Shown piece by piece: positions 54,067 to 64,000 of a stretch of 64,000 nt of DNA. The notes below the pieces were generated by a model, which made no database searches, was not told the origin of the DNA, and saw nothing but the letters and a program-made list of their open reading frames with translations. Within the stretch, counting starts at the first letter, position 1. Every line of letters begins with the position of its first letter. Both the position numbers and the translations under genes were made by a program. Source of the stretch: AP-15 sp963814865 (lineage in GTDB: Bacteria; Pseudomonadota; Alphaproteobacteria; ATCC43930; CGMCC-115725); NCBI GenBank assembly GCA_963814865.1, contig CAWFEN010000014.1, positions 744,001 to 808,000 on the forward strand. The letters are read 5' to 3'.

Positions 54067-55098
54067 CTATTCCGCTTCCATTTTCAAGACGCGCAGGGCA
54101 TTGCGGAAATAGATCCTGGCACGCTCGTCCTCGGCGAGAGCGAGGCCGTCAAGCGCGGCGATGGTGTCGCGGATGAACATCGGCCCGCCCTCGGGATCGA
54201 ACGGGCAGTCGGTGGCGAACAGCACGCGCTCGGCGCCGAAGAAATCGAGGCCGCAGCGGATCGCCGAACGTGCGCCGCCGACCGCGGTGTCATTGTAGAA
54301 CAGGCGGAAATAATCGATCGGCCGGCGGCCCTTCGCCTGCATCGCGGCCAGGATGCCGCTGTAATCCTCATCCGAGGTGCGGCTGCCGAGCTGGTCCCAG
54401 AGCGGCCCGACGCGGCCCTCGAAATAGGGGATCATCGCGCCCAGATGGTGGGTGACGATCCGCATCTCCGGCAACCGGTCGAACAGGCCGGAGAAGACCA
54501 TGCGGGCCATCGCCACGCTGGTCTCGTAGGGCCAGCCCAGCACCTGCCAGATCTCGTATTTCGATTTTGCCTCGCCGGGATAATCGGGGACCCGCGCATC
54601 GCGCGCCGGATGCATCCAGATCGCGATCTTGTGATGGTTCGTCGCCCGCTCGAAGATCGGCAGAAAATCGGGCTCGTCGAGCGGCCGGCCGGCGACATTG
54701 GTGAAGATCTGGATGCCGCGCGCGCCCGCCGCCAACGCCCGATCCATCTCGGCGAGCGAGGCCTCGACATTGTTCAGCGGCAGCGACGCCACCCAGGCAG
54801 GAAACCGGTCCGGCCGCGCCGTGCAGATTTTGCGCAGCTCGTCATTGGCGATGCGCGCCAATTCGGGCGAATCGCCGGGCCCGGCAATCGTCTCGATCGG
54901 CGGGCTGGAAAGCGTCAGCACCTGCTGATAGCCCGGCCACTGCGCCATCATCCGGATGCGCGCCTCGATGTCGTGCAGCATCGGGATGCTGGTCACACGC
55001 CTGACCATGTCGCCCTTGCCGGGAGCCAGCTCGCGCATGCGGTCGGCGACGGCACGCGGCATGACGTGGTTGTAGATGTCGATCTTGCGCCCGGTCAT
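54067..55098 (-). CDS. Amidohydrolase, aminocarboxymuconate-semialdehyde decarboxylase-like
   Basis: 343 residues. It starts MTGRKIDIYNHVMPRAVADR; the D-x-H metal site is written D-I-Y-N-H. MLHDIEARIRMMAQWPGYQQ, VLTLSSPPIETI, IAIWMHPARDARV, MRIVTHHLGAMIPYFEGRV and RVLFATDCPFDPEGGPMFI follow, matching family-2 amidohydrolases such as ACMSD or gamma-resorcylate decarboxylase. The metal-binding His (IVTHHLG) and Asp (FATDCPFD) are present. Substrate is probably an aromatic or ring-cleavage acid, by family only. Confidence 0.87.
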   Translation of the reverse strand: MTGRKIDIYNHVMPRAVADRMRELAPGKGDMVRRVTSIPMLHDIEARIRMMAQWPGYQQVLTLSSPPIETIAGPGDSPELARIANDELRKICTARPDRFPAWVASLPLNNVEASLAEMDRALAAGARGIQIFTNVAGRPLDEPDFLPIFERATNHHKIAIWMHPARDARVPDYPGEAKSKYEIWQVLGWPYETSVAMARMVFSGLFDRLPEMRIVTHHLGAMIPYFEGRVGPLWDQLGSRTSDEDYSGILAAMQAKGRRPIDYFRLFYNDTAVGGARSAIRCGLDFFGAERVLFATDCPFDPEGGPMFIRDTIAALDGLALAEDERARIYFRNALRVLKMEAE

Positions 55099-55343
55099 GC
55101 GAACCACTCGCCCCGGCGGAGACGGATTTGCCAGCGACGGCCGGGATCGGATCAATCCAGCCGGGAGCGCGCTGCTTGTCAAGACCGGCGGCGCGGCGAT
55201 ACGTGCAGGGATTTTTCAACGTCGGCAGCCGACCATTGAAGCGATGCCGCCGGACCAAAAGGCCAAAAGGGATCGGGATGGCCAAACATCGTTCGCCCAG
55301 ACTCTGGTCGCGTGCCGCCAGCGCGATGCGGTAAACTGAAGCG

Positions 55344-57101
<1,758 letters not shown>

Positions 57102-57112
57102 CTGATTGCGGC

Positions 57113-57370
57113 TTATGCCGGGATCACCAACCCGTCGCCGACGTAAATGCGAAAATCCTTGATGAACCCGCCACCGGGGCTTTGCCGCGGCAGGTAGCGG
57201 AGCCCGAAGATCGGCATGGAGCGGCCGAGATCGATCACCAGATGATGCGGATGGTCAGGCTGTTCCCGGCTCCAGCCGGTATGCCAGAAATCGGCCGTCT
57301 GGCCGTTTATCGCATTCTCGGCGGAACCGTCTTCGAGGGTAGCCTCCTCGCTGTCGGCATAGGCGATTGT
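57113..57370 (-). pseudogene. F5/8-type C (discoidin) C-terminal domain of the GH35 enzyme, out of frame
   Basis: The frame after the GH35 stop is shifted by one. It reads GWTIAYADSEEATLEDGSAE, NAINGQTADFWHTGWS, HPHHLVIDLGRSMPIFGLRY, LPRQSPGGGFIKDFRIYVGD and stops at 57115-57113. WHTxWS, PHxLxIDLG and GxxYLPRQ are discoidin (F5/8-C/CBM32-like) signatures. Inserting one base near 57366-57371 (AAGGCTGG to AAGGGCTGG) joins it to the galactosidase, so this is the natural C-terminal carbohydrate-binding domain cut off by a frameshift. Confidence 0.75.
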
Positions 57371-59370
57371 CCAGCCTTCATGGCGATCGGTATACCGGTT
57401 TCGTCGAGCAGGTCCAGCACCGCCACGGCGGCAAACGGCCGGCCGTCGAGTGCGGACAAGGTTTCGAGGCAGAAATGACGGCCGGCCGCCGGCGCATCAA
57501 AGGTGAATTCCTGCGCCTGCGCGCCGGGCGCGAACTCTGCCGCCAGCACCAATAAATCGGCACCGAGCCGCAGCGCCGCCGGGGGCCGGTGTCGTTGAAT
57601 GAAATCGCGGTCCGGCCGCAGCTGGTCGAGGATCGGCTGTTCAAAGCCGGCGATCATCGGTCTCTCCGGCCCGAACAAATCGAATATGACGATCTCGTTC
57701 TCGCCGAGATTGAGCCAGCAGCCCGGGACGTAGGCGGTTTGCGTCGGGCCGATATCCCAGAAGCGGCCAAGGCAGCGGCCGTTCACCCATACCACCCCCT
57801 TCCTCCAGGTCCGAAGATCGAGAAACGTGTCGCCGCACCGTTCGAGGGTGACGGTCGCGCGCCAAAACGCCGGACCTTCGGCCCTGCTGCGGGAAAAAGT
57901 CAGACGCCGGAGCATCGCCTCATCAAGCGGCAGCGGGAAGATTTGCCATCCGCGCAGTTCCGCCCCGCCCAACGTTACCGGGGCGTGGATGCCCTTGCGG
58001 TCATGAATTTCGTGTCCGAAATTCACGCGGCCCATCGCCTCGACCAGGATATCGAGCCGCGCCGGTCGGGTTCGTGCCGGCAGTTCGACGGCAAATTGGC
58101 GATAGCGGCGGTCCATCGTGCCGACGAGCGTGCCGTCGAGAAAGACCAAGCTGAAATCGTGAACGGATTCAGCAGCCAATGTCGCCGCCGGGCCTTCGGA
58201 GATCGCTGTGCGATAATTGATGCAGCCGAAACCCTGATCGTAGTTTTCCATCGTGCGCGGCATGGTATCGACGATCCCGGGCGGCAAATGCTCACATAAC
58301 GGAGCACGTTCGCCGGCCTCGATCTCCGGAAAGGCGATCGCCGGAAGGCGGTTCGGCGGCGTTGGTATTTCCTGGCCGGGTGGATGATATTTCTCGATCA
58401 GCCCGCGTATCCTGAAGAAATTGTTCGTCGGCCGGCCGGCTTCGTTGATCGGTGCGCCATAATCGTAGCTTGATGTATCCGGCTTGAACGGACGGTCCGC
58501 TCCCGGCCACAAACCAAAAGTCGTGCCGCCATGCGCCATGTAGATGCTGAAGGATTGTCCGGCCGCCAGCATGGCTTCGAGGTCGGCCAAGAACCGCTCG
58601 ATGTTGGTCGTGTGATGGAGCGCTCCCCAGGTGTCGAACCAGCCGGTATAAAACTCGCCGCACATCAGCGGCCCCTGCGGCAGGATTTCTCGCAACGCGG
58701 CGAAGCCGGCGGCCGGATCCGAGGGGAAATTGACCATCGGAAACAGATCGTCGCGATGGCCTTGCTTGAGGCGATGTGTCGGATTGCAGGTGAACAGCGG
58801 AACCTCGATGCCCGCATCGAGAAAAGCCTGCCGCAGCTCGCCCATATAATCGGCGTCGGCGCCATAGAATCCGTATTCGTTCTCGACCTGGACCATCAGC
58901 ACCGGGCCGCCGCGGGTGATCTGCAACGGCCCGAGCACGCGGCTGACTTCATGGAGGTAGCGTTTCGCCGCCGCCATGAAGCGTATATCGCGACTGCGCA
59001 ATGAGATGTCGTCGTGCTTCAGCAGCCACCAGGGCAAACCGCCCATGTCCCATTCGGCGCACGAATAGGGACCGGGGCGAAGCAGCACCCACAAACCTTC
59101 GCTCTGTGCGATACGACAGAATTCGGCGATGTCGGCCTGACCCGACCAATCGAAAACGCCTTGCCGCTGTTCGACGAGGTTCCAGAACTGATAGGCGCAA
59201 ACCGTGTTGAGCCCCATCGCACGCACCATTTGCAGGCGGTGCCGCCAGTATTCACATGGCACCCGGGCCGCATGAATTTCTCCGCAGCGGATCTGGAACG
59301 GGTTGCCGTCGAGCAGAAAGGCGTCTGCGCCGATCGCAAAAGTATGTCGGCCGGTCGATGACATCGGCAT
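57307..59370 (-). CDS. Beta-galactosidase, glycoside hydrolase family 35
   Basis: 687 residues as drawn. The TIM barrel shows LDGNPFQIRCGEIHAARVPC, MGLNTVCAYQFWNLVEQRQG, LRPGPYSCAEWDMGGLPWWL, VLMVQVENEYGFYGADADYM with acid/base Glu, and MCGEFYTGWFDTWGA with nucleophile Glu, then YMAHGGTTFGLWPGA and SYDYGAPINEAG. Two beta-sandwich domains follow. The last 20 codons are out of frame: a one-base loss near 57370 cuts off an F5/8-C domain (see 57113-57370). Start ATG 59370 has AAAGGTGA before it. GH35 genes are not part of the alphaproteobacterial core here, so horizontal gain is likely. No signal peptide, so cytoplasmic. Confidence 0.93.
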   Translation of the reverse strand: MPMSSTGRHTFAIGADAFLLDGNPFQIRCGEIHAARVPCEYWRHRLQMVRAMGLNTVCAYQFWNLVEQRQGVFDWSGQADIAEFCRIAQSEGLWVLLRPGPYSCAEWDMGGLPWWLLKHDDISLRSRDIRFMAAAKRYLHEVSRVLGPLQITRGGPVLMVQVENEYGFYGADADYMGELRQAFLDAGIEVPLFTCNPTHRLKQGHRDDLFPMVNFPSDPAAGFAALREILPQGPLMCGEFYTGWFDTWGALHHTTNIERFLADLEAMLAAGQSFSIYMAHGGTTFGLWPGADRPFKPDTSSYDYGAPINEAGRPTNNFFRIRGLIEKYHPPGQEIPTPPNRLPAIAFPEIEAGERAPLCEHLPPGIVDTMPRTMENYDQGFGCINYRTAISEGPAATLAAESVHDFSLVFLDGTLVGTMDRRYRQFAVELPARTRPARLDILVEAMGRVNFGHEIHDRKGIHAPVTLGGAELRGWQIFPLPLDEAMLRRLTFSRSRAEGPAFWRATVTLERCGDTFLDLRTWRKGVVWVNGRCLGRFWDIGPTQTAYVPGCWLNLGENEIVIFDLFGPERPMIAGFEQPILDQLRPDRDFIQRHRPPAALRLGADLLVLAAEFAPGAQAQEFTFDAPAAGRHFCLETLSALDGRPFAAVAVLDLLDETGIPIAMKAGQSPMPTARRLPSKTVPPRMR

Positions 59371-59664
59371 TCGGGTCACCTTTCGAATTCGCGGCTGGAG
59401 GCTCGGCCGCCATCGGCCGGCGAGGCCGGGTTCGCCCACGCCGCATCGTGAGCCGTTGCAGCCTGTCCGATCCGGGGATACGAGCGGGCGGCCATGACAC
59501 CTCCGCGAAAGCCGGTATCGGATTGTGCCGGCGCCGCGATAGCCTATGCTGGTTCGTCGATCGCCGCAGCAGCGGAGCCCAGTCAAAGGAATGACCGGTG
59601 TGATCCGGGAAGAACCCCCCGATGGACCACCTGCGGCACATTTAGCCGCTAGCCGGGGCATGCC

Positions 59665-60297
59665 GTGAGCTACGCCGTCAAGGAAATCTTCTACACCCTG
59701 CAAGGCGAAGGCGCGCAGACCGGACGGCCATCGGTTTTCTGCCGCTTTGCCGGCTGTAATCTGTGGTCGGGGCGCGAGGAAGACCGTGCCCGCGCAGCCT
59801 GTACCTTTTGCGACACCGATTTCGTCGGCACCGACGGCAGCGAGGGCGGCCGCTACCCCGATGCCGAGGCGCTCGCCGACCGAATCGCCGCGCTCTGGCC
59901 TCGGCATCAGCAGGCGCGCTTTGTCGTCTGCACCGGCGGCGAGCCTTTGCTCCAGCTCGATCCGCCGCTGATCGACGCCCTGCACGCGCGCGGGTTCGAG
60001 ATCGCGATCGAGACCAACGGCACGATCCCGCCGCCGCACGGGCTCGATTGGGTCTGCGTCAGCCCGAAAGCGGGCGCCGGGCTCGTCGTCGAGCAGGGCG
60101 ACGAACTCAAGATCGTCGTCCCCCAGCCGGGCCTCGACCCGCTCATCTTCGCCGGCCTCGCCTTCCGCCGCTTTTCGGTCCAGCCGATGGACGGCCCCGA
60201 CCGCGCCTGCAACACCGAGCTGGCGATGGCCTTCTGTCGTGCCCACCCGCAATGGCAGTTGAGCCTGCAAACCCACAAGCTGATCGGCTTTCGGTAG
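59665..60297 (+). CDS. queE: 7-carboxy-7-deazaguanine synthase
   Basis: A radical-SAM enzyme of queuosine synthesis, 210 residues from GTG 59665. It starts YAVKEIFYTLQGEGAQTGRP. The cluster motif is atypical, with Cys in FCRFAGCNLWSG and CTFCDTDF giving Cys-x14-Cys-x2-Cys, the form found in Gram-negative QueE. VVCTGGEPLLQLD is the SAM-binding GGE. QueC/QueD are not adjacent, so queuosine genes are dispersed. rph follows after 8 bp. Confidence 0.95.
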   Translation: MSYAVKEIFYTLQGEGAQTGRPSVFCRFAGCNLWSGREEDRARAACTFCDTDFVGTDGSEGGRYPDAEALADRIAALWPRHQQARFVVCTGGEPLLQLDPPLIDALHARGFEIAIETNGTIPPPHGLDWVCVSPKAGAGLVVEQGDELKIVVPQPGLDPLIFAGLAFRRFSVQPMDGPDRACNTELAMAFCRAHPQWQLSLQTHKLIGFR

Positions 60298-60305
60298 GAG
60301 GCCCC

Positions 60306-61031
60306 ATGCGGCCCTCGGGACGTGCCCCCGATGCGATGCGCCCGGTCAGCCTCGAGCCGGGCGTGGCCAAATATGCCGAAGGCTCGTGCCTCGCCAAATT
60401 CGGCGACACGCATGTCCTGTGCACCGCCTCGGTCGAGGAGCGCGTGCCGCCGTTTCTGCGCAACACCGGGAGGGGCTGGGTCACCGCCGAATACGGCATG
60501 CTGCCGCGCTCGACCCATACCCGCACCGACCGCGAGGCGGCGCGCGGCCGGCAGAGTGGACGCACCCAGGAGATCCAGCGGCTGATCGGCCGCAGCCTGC
60601 GTGCGGTTACCGATCTCGGCCGGCTCGGCGAGCGCCAGATCCGCATCGATTGCGACGTCTTGCAGGCCGATGGCGGCACCCGCACCGCCGCGATCACCGG
60701 CAGCTATGTGGCGCTGCATCAGGCGCTGCAGCGTCTCGTAGCCGCCGGCTCGCTGCCCGTCCTGCCGCTCGCCGACAGCGTCGCTGCAATCTCCTGCGGG
60801 ATCGTCGCCGCCGGCGCCGTGCTCGACCTCGATTACGCCGAGGATTCGCAGGCGATGACCGACGCCAATTTCGTGCTGACCGGAACCGGCGGCATCGTCG
60901 AGATCCAGGCGACTGCCGAGGGCGCCCCGTTCGACGAGGCGCGGTTTGCCGAGATGCTGCGCCTGGCCCGCGCCGGCATCGCCGATCTGACCCGGCGCCA
61001 GCGCGCCGCGCTCGGCCTGGACCCCGCCTGA
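60306..61031 (+). CDS. rph: Ribonuclease PH
   Basis: 241 residues; a phosphate-dependent 3'-5' exonuclease trimming tRNA 3' ends. Seen are GVAKYAEGSCLAKFGDTHVL, GWVTAEYGMLPRSTHTRTDR, the RGRQSGRTQEIQRLIGRSLR segment, RQIRIDCDVLQADGGTRTAA and VLDLDYAEDSQAMTDANFVL with catalytic Asp residues. AGGAGG four bases before the ATG is a strong ribosome-binding site. The stop overlaps the rdgB ATG (TGATG), the usual rph-rdgB coupling. Confidence 0.97.
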   Translation: MRPSGRAPDAMRPVSLEPGVAKYAEGSCLAKFGDTHVLCTASVEERVPPFLRNTGRGWVTAEYGMLPRSTHTRTDREAARGRQSGRTQEIQRLIGRSLRAVTDLGRLGERQIRIDCDVLQADGGTRTAAITGSYVALHQALQRLVAAGSLPVLPLADSVAAISCGIVAAGAVLDLDYAEDSQAMTDANFVLTGTGGIVEIQATAEGAPFDEARFAEMLRLARAGIADLTRRQRAALGLDPA

Positions 61032-61630
61032 TGCCGCGCTGTTTCGCCGGCGACCGGCTCGTCATCGCCAGCCACAACCCCGGCAAGGTCGAGGAGATCA
61101 CGGCGCTGATGGCACCCTATGCCGTCGAAATCGTCTCCGCCGGGACGCTCGGCCTCCCCGAGCCCGAGGAAACCGGCGACAGCTTCGAAGCCAACGCGGC
61201 GTTGAAAGCCAGGGCTTCGGCGGCGGCGAGCGGGCTGCCGGCGCTCGCCGACAATTCCGGCCTCGTCGTCCCGGGCTTGGGCGGGTCGCCCGGCATCTAT
61301 TCCGCCCGCTGGGCCGGCCCCTCCAAGGATTTCCGCATCGCCATGGAACGCGTCCACCGCGGGCTCGGCGACCGGGACCGCGCCGCATCCTTCGTCGCCG
61401 TCCTGGCATTGGCCTCCCCGGACGGCGGCATCGCGCTGTTCCGCGGCGAAGTCGCAGGATGCCTTGTCTGGCCGCCGCGCGGGACCAGCGGCTTCGGCTA
61501 CGACCCGATGTTTGTTCCCACGGGCTATACCCAGACCTTCGGCGAAATGGAGCCGGGCCGGAAGCACCGGATCAGCCACCGCGCCCGCGCCTTCGCCAAG
61601 CTCGTCGAGGCATGTTTCTCAGGTCATTGA
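61031..61630 (+). CDS. rdgB: XTP/dITP pyrophosphatase (RdgB/HAM1 family)
   Basis: 199 residues. Removes inosine and xanthosine triphosphates from the nucleotide pool. Motifs are LVIASHNPGKVEEI, ETGDSFEANAALKARA, and GTSGFGYDPMFVP with GEMEPGRKHRISHRARAF. One point is odd: the usual ADDSGL is ADNSGL here (codon AAT), placing Asn where the general-base Asp of E. coli RdgB (Asp69) is expected. Either activity is reduced or the alignment position differs. Coupled to rph upstream and hemW downstream. Confidence 0.93.
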   Translation: MPRCFAGDRLVIASHNPGKVEEITALMAPYAVEIVSAGTLGLPEPEETGDSFEANAALKARASAAASGLPALADNSGLVVPGLGGSPGIYSARWAGPSKDFRIAMERVHRGLGDRDRAASFVAVLALASPDGGIALFRGEVAGCLVWPPRGTSGFGYDPMFVPTGYTQTFGEMEPGRKHRISHRARAFAKLVEACFSGH

Positions 61631-61631
61631 G

Positions 61632-62876
61632 ATGAAGCCCCCCAGCCCCCTCGCTCCGCTCGGGACCCTCTCCCACAATGCGGGAGAGGGGGAACCCGGC
61701 CGGCCGGGCGGGGTGGGTGAGGGTTGCCTCTCCGAACCGCTCGCCGTCTACATCCACTGGCCGTTCTGCCGGTCGAAATGCCCCTATTGCGATTTCAACA
61801 GCCATGTCCGCGACGGCGTCGACGCGGCGCGCTGGACCCGGGCATTGCTCGCCGATCTCGACCATCAGGCCGATCTCGCGCCGGGCCGCGCGGTCGGCTC
61901 GATCTTCTTCGGCGGCGGCACGCCCTCCCTGATGCCGCCCGAGACCGTCGCCGCCCTGCTCGACCGGGTCCGCTCCCGTTGGGCCGTCGCCGCGGATGTC
62001 GAAATCACCCTCGAAGCCAACCCGAACTCCGCCGAGGCCGGGCGGTTCCGCGCCTTTGCCGCTGCCGGGATCAACCGGCTGTCGCTCGGCATCCAGGCGC
62101 TCGACCCGTCGGCCTTGCGTTTTCTCGGCCGGGCGCACTCCCGCGCCGAGGCGATCGCCGCGATCGGGCTCGCCCGCGACGTCTTCCCGCGCTTCTCGTT
62201 CGACCTGATCTACGCCCGCCCCGGCCAGAGCCTCGCCGCCTGGCGCCAGGAGCTGGACGAGGCATTGACGCTCGCCGGCGACCATTTGTCGCTCTACCAG
62301 CTGACCATCGAGCCCGGCACCGGGTTCGCCACCCTGGCGCGCCGCGGCGATCTCGTCCCGCCCGACGAGGAAACCGCTGCAGCGCTCTTCGAGATGACAC
62401 AGGACCGCCTCGCCGCGCATGGGCTGCCGGCCTACGAGGTCTCGAACCACGCCCGCCCTGGCGCCGAGTGCCGCCACAACCTGGCCTATTGGCGCTACCA
62501 GGATTACGCCGGCGTTGGTCCCGGCGCCCATGGCCGCCTGACCCGAGCCGGCGTCAAATACGCGACGCGGCAGCGCCGGACCCCGGAAGGCTGGCTTGCC
62601 GCCGTCGAAGCCGCCGGGACCGGCCTCGAAGAAACCACGCCGATCGATCCCGGCAGCGCGATCGAGGAAATGCTGATGATGGGTCTCCGCCTGACCGAGG
62701 GCGTCGGGCGCCAACGCCTTGAACGCCTCACCGGCCAAACCGTCGAGACTCTGTTCGCCCGCACCCTCCCACACTTGCTCGAAGGCGGCTTCCTCGCCCT
62801 CGACTCCGACCGCCTCGCTGCCACCGCCGCCGGCCGCGAGCGCCTAAACGCCGTCCTCGCCGCCCTCCTTGTATGA
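61632..62876 (+). CDS. hemW: Radical-SAM heme chaperone HemW
   Basis: 414 residues from ATG 61632. The family start is at LAVYIHWPFCRSKCPYCDF, containing Cys-x3-Cys-x2-Cys for the 4Fe-4S cluster, followed by SIFFGGGTPSLMPPETVAAL, ITLEANPNSAE, GINRLSLGIQALDPSALRFL and LSLYQLTIEPGTGF. The HNLAYWRYQDYAGVGPGAHG segment is also conserved. The first 35 codons encode the dispersed repeat, not a HemW segment; GTG at 61713 (388 residues) may be the real start. HemW inserts heme into respiratory enzymes; it is distinct from coproporphyrinogen oxidase HemN. Confidence 0.93.
   Translation: MKPPSPLAPLGTLSHNAGEGEPGRPGGVGEGCLSEPLAVYIHWPFCRSKCPYCDFNSHVRDGVDAARWTRALLADLDHQADLAPGRAVGSIFFGGGTPSLMPPETVAALLDRVRSRWAVAADVEITLEANPNSAEAGRFRAFAAAGINRLSLGIQALDPSALRFLGRAHSRAEAIAAIGLARDVFPRFSFDLIYARPGQSLAAWRQELDEALTLAGDHLSLYQLTIEPGTGFATLARRGDLVPPDEETAAALFEMTQDRLAAHGLPAYEVSNHARPGAECRHNLAYWRYQDYAGVGPGAHGRLTRAGVKYATRQRRTPEGWLAAVEAAGTGLEETTPIDPGSAIEEMLMMGLRLTEGVGRQRLERLTGQTVETLFARTLPHLLEGGFLALDSDRLAATAAGRERLNAVLAALLV
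61650..61735. repeat. Dispersed GC-rich hairpin element at the hemW start
   Basis: CCCTCTCCC (61666-61674) and GGGAGAGGG (61682-61690) form a perfect 9-bp hairpin with a 7-base loop, followed by GGGTGAGGG and TTGCC. It is related to the element inside mnmE (22754-22806) by CTCTCC/GGAGAGG arms and the trailing GGGTGAGGG. It lies where the 5' end of hemW would be. Confidence 0.75.
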
Positions 62877-62946
62877 CCGCTGGTATGACCGCCGGCCAGT
62901 CCCCAAGACCGATGCAGCGGCGAAACGAGAGCCGGATGCCAGGACT

Positions 62947-64000
62947 TCACCGTTGAAACACCGCGGCCAGTTCGAGATGCGGGCTCCAGACGAACTGGTC
63001 GACCGGCACCACGCGCTCGAGGCGGAAGCCGCCGGCGACGAGGCGGGCGGCGTCGCGCGCGAAGGTGGCCGGGTTACACGAGATCGCGACGACGGTGTCG
63101 AGCCCTGAGGCGGCAAGCGCCACGGCCTGCCGCAGGGCGCCGGTGCGCGGTGGATCGAATACCGCCGCGGCGTAGGCGGCGAGCGCTTCGGGCGGCAGCG
63201 GGTCGCGCGCGAGATCGCGGCGCTCGACGGTGATCCCTCGCATTCCGGCGGCGCGGGCGAGGGCCGCGGCGGCGTGCGCGTCGCCTTCAACCGCGTGCAC
63301 CGGCCCGGCGCCCGCCAAGGCAAAGGCAAAAACGCCGAGGCCGGCGAACAGATCGAGCGCCGGCCGCCGGGCGCCGATGCCGGCGAGGGTTTCGGCGACG
63401 AGAATGCTTTCCGCCGCGGTGCTCGCCTGCACAAAGGCACCGGGCGGAAACGGCACGGCGACGCCGGACAGCAGCAGGCGCACCGGGCGGTGCTCGACCA
63501 CCGGGATCTCGCCGTCCGGCGACCGCCAGACGATGCGGGCAAGGTCGGATTCCCCGGCGAGCCCGGCCAGCGCTTCGAGGGCGCCGAGCACGGGCGGCTC
63601 GGGCGCTTCGATCAGGAGATCGAGGCCGCTGTCGGTGCGGGTCAGCGTGGCCTCGGCCGTCGCGCCCGGCGCCAGCAGCTCGGGGATGAGACGCCGCAGC
63701 CCGGCGACGAGCAAGAACAGCGCGGGTTCCAGCACCGGGCATTCCCGAATGTCGACGAGATCGTGCCGGAACCGCTCGCGGAATCCGACACGCGCGGGTT
63801 GCCGCGAATGGCGCGGGCGTGCCAGGCCGAGCCGCGCGCGGCGGCGCGCTGGCGGAACGGTCCGCAGCGGTGCGATGAGGCCAGGATCGATGCCCACCCG
63901 TTTCAGGGCGGCGCCGAGTGCTGCGACTTTGACCGTGCGGTAGAGCGCCGGATCGAGATGCTGCAGGGCGCAACCACCGCAACGGCCGAAATGCGGGCAG
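62947..64000 (-). CDS. 23S rRNA (uracil) methyltransferase, RlmD/RumA family (5' end beyond window)
   Basis: Open at the right edge; 351 codons visible. At the edge it reads CPHFGRCGGCALQHLDPALY, the Cys-x-x-F-G-x-Cys-Gly-Gly-Cys iron-sulfur motif of RlmD/RlmC-type enzymes. LDLFAGLGVFAFALAG is the SAM-binding segment; VFDPPRTGALRQAV carries the conserved DPPR, and VVAISCNPATFARDAA the catalytic-Cys S-C-N-P motif. It ends at 62947, tail to tail with hemW. The exact site (U1939, U747 or tRNA U54) cannot be told. Confidence 0.92.
   Translation of the reverse strand, partial: CPHFGRCGGCALQHLDPALYRTVKVAALGAALKRVGIDPGLIAPLRTVPPARRRARLGLARPRHSRQPARVGFRERFRHDLVDIRECPVLEPALFLLVAGLRRLIPELLAPGATAEATLTRTDSGLDLLIEAPEPPVLGALEALAGLAGESDLARIVWRSPDGEIPVVEHRPVRLLLSGVAVPFPPGAFVQASTAAESILVAETLAGIGARRPALDLFAGLGVFAFALAGAGPVHAVEGDAHAAAALARAAGMRGITVERRDLARDPLPPEALAAYAAAVFDPPRTGALRQAVALAASGLDTVVAISCNPATFARDAARLVAGGFRLERVVPVDQFVWSPHLELAAVFQR

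Noticed and set aside
62868..62912. Short direct repeat TATGACCGCTGG / TATGACCGCCGG after hemW
   Set aside because: Only two imperfect 12-bp copies; not enough for a repeat family or CRISPR.

Overview
The window is high-GC alphaproteobacterial chromosome from beside the replication origin. Three things support this. The gene order dnaQ-coaE-aroE-maf-ppsR / hemE-hemH-hemJ-rho ... mnmE ... mnmG-rsmG-parA-parB is the conserved origin-proximal order of that class. Alphaproteobacterial signature genes are present (mmcB, Tim44/TimA-like, an aa3 oxidase subunit IV-like micro-protein, hdaA). A perfect parS site (28905-28920) lies inside rsmG. The AT-richer gap between ppsR (RP001-type) and hemE (11991-12371) corresponds to the Caulobacter/Rickettsia oriC location. 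Genes to its left are mostly on the minus strand and core genes to its right on the plus strand. I cannot assign order or genus; a Rhodospirillales/Rhizobiales-like bacterium is a guess.

Layout. 1-12 kb: the edge of an ABC transporter, mmcB, hldE, smr, a lutABC lactate-oxidation operon lodged between smr and mltA, then mltA, Tim44-like, secB, dnaQ, coaE/aroE, maf and ppsR. 12-16.3 kb: putative oriC, heme genes hemE-hemH-hemJ, and rho with a C-rich leader. 16.6-21.6 kb: an accessory block (membrane protein, quinone reductase, ogt, YyaL/DUF255, 2Fe-2S protein). 21.7-31.2 kb: mnmE, a foreign-looking island, mnmG, rsmG, parA, parB. 31.2-37.6 kb: accessory metabolism and gene remnants. 37.6-46.9 kb: purN, DUF2066, CDP-alcohol phosphatidyltransferase, hdaA, sixA, ppk1, ppx, rnd, rpmB. 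46.9-52.8 kb: tamA-tamB outer-membrane assembly. 52.9-64 kb: dienelactone hydrolase, amidohydrolase, mutL, a GH35 beta-galactosidase, queE, rph, rdgB, hemW and an RlmD-like methyltransferase.

The most unusual part is 23.1-27.0 kb, inserted between mnmE and mnmG, which are usually close together. It holds an adenylosuccinate synthetase homologue of about 350 residues with the PurZ-like motif GSEGKGK in place of GDEGKGK, an uncharacterised protein with a DPDNGLE motif, and a membrane-anchored dCTP-deaminase/dUTPase-fold protein that has lost the expected catalytic Glu. This looks like a nucleotide-centred accessory module, possibly for defence or base modification, but its function is inference.

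A second theme is single-base frame disruption. aroE, mnmE, the island genes, mnmG, rsmG, tamB and the beta-galactosidase each read correctly only if one or more single-base indels are allowed, mostly +1. Essential genes are affected and their sequence is otherwise well preserved, so consensus errors are at least as likely as real gene decay. Raw-read checking should precede any biological conclusion.
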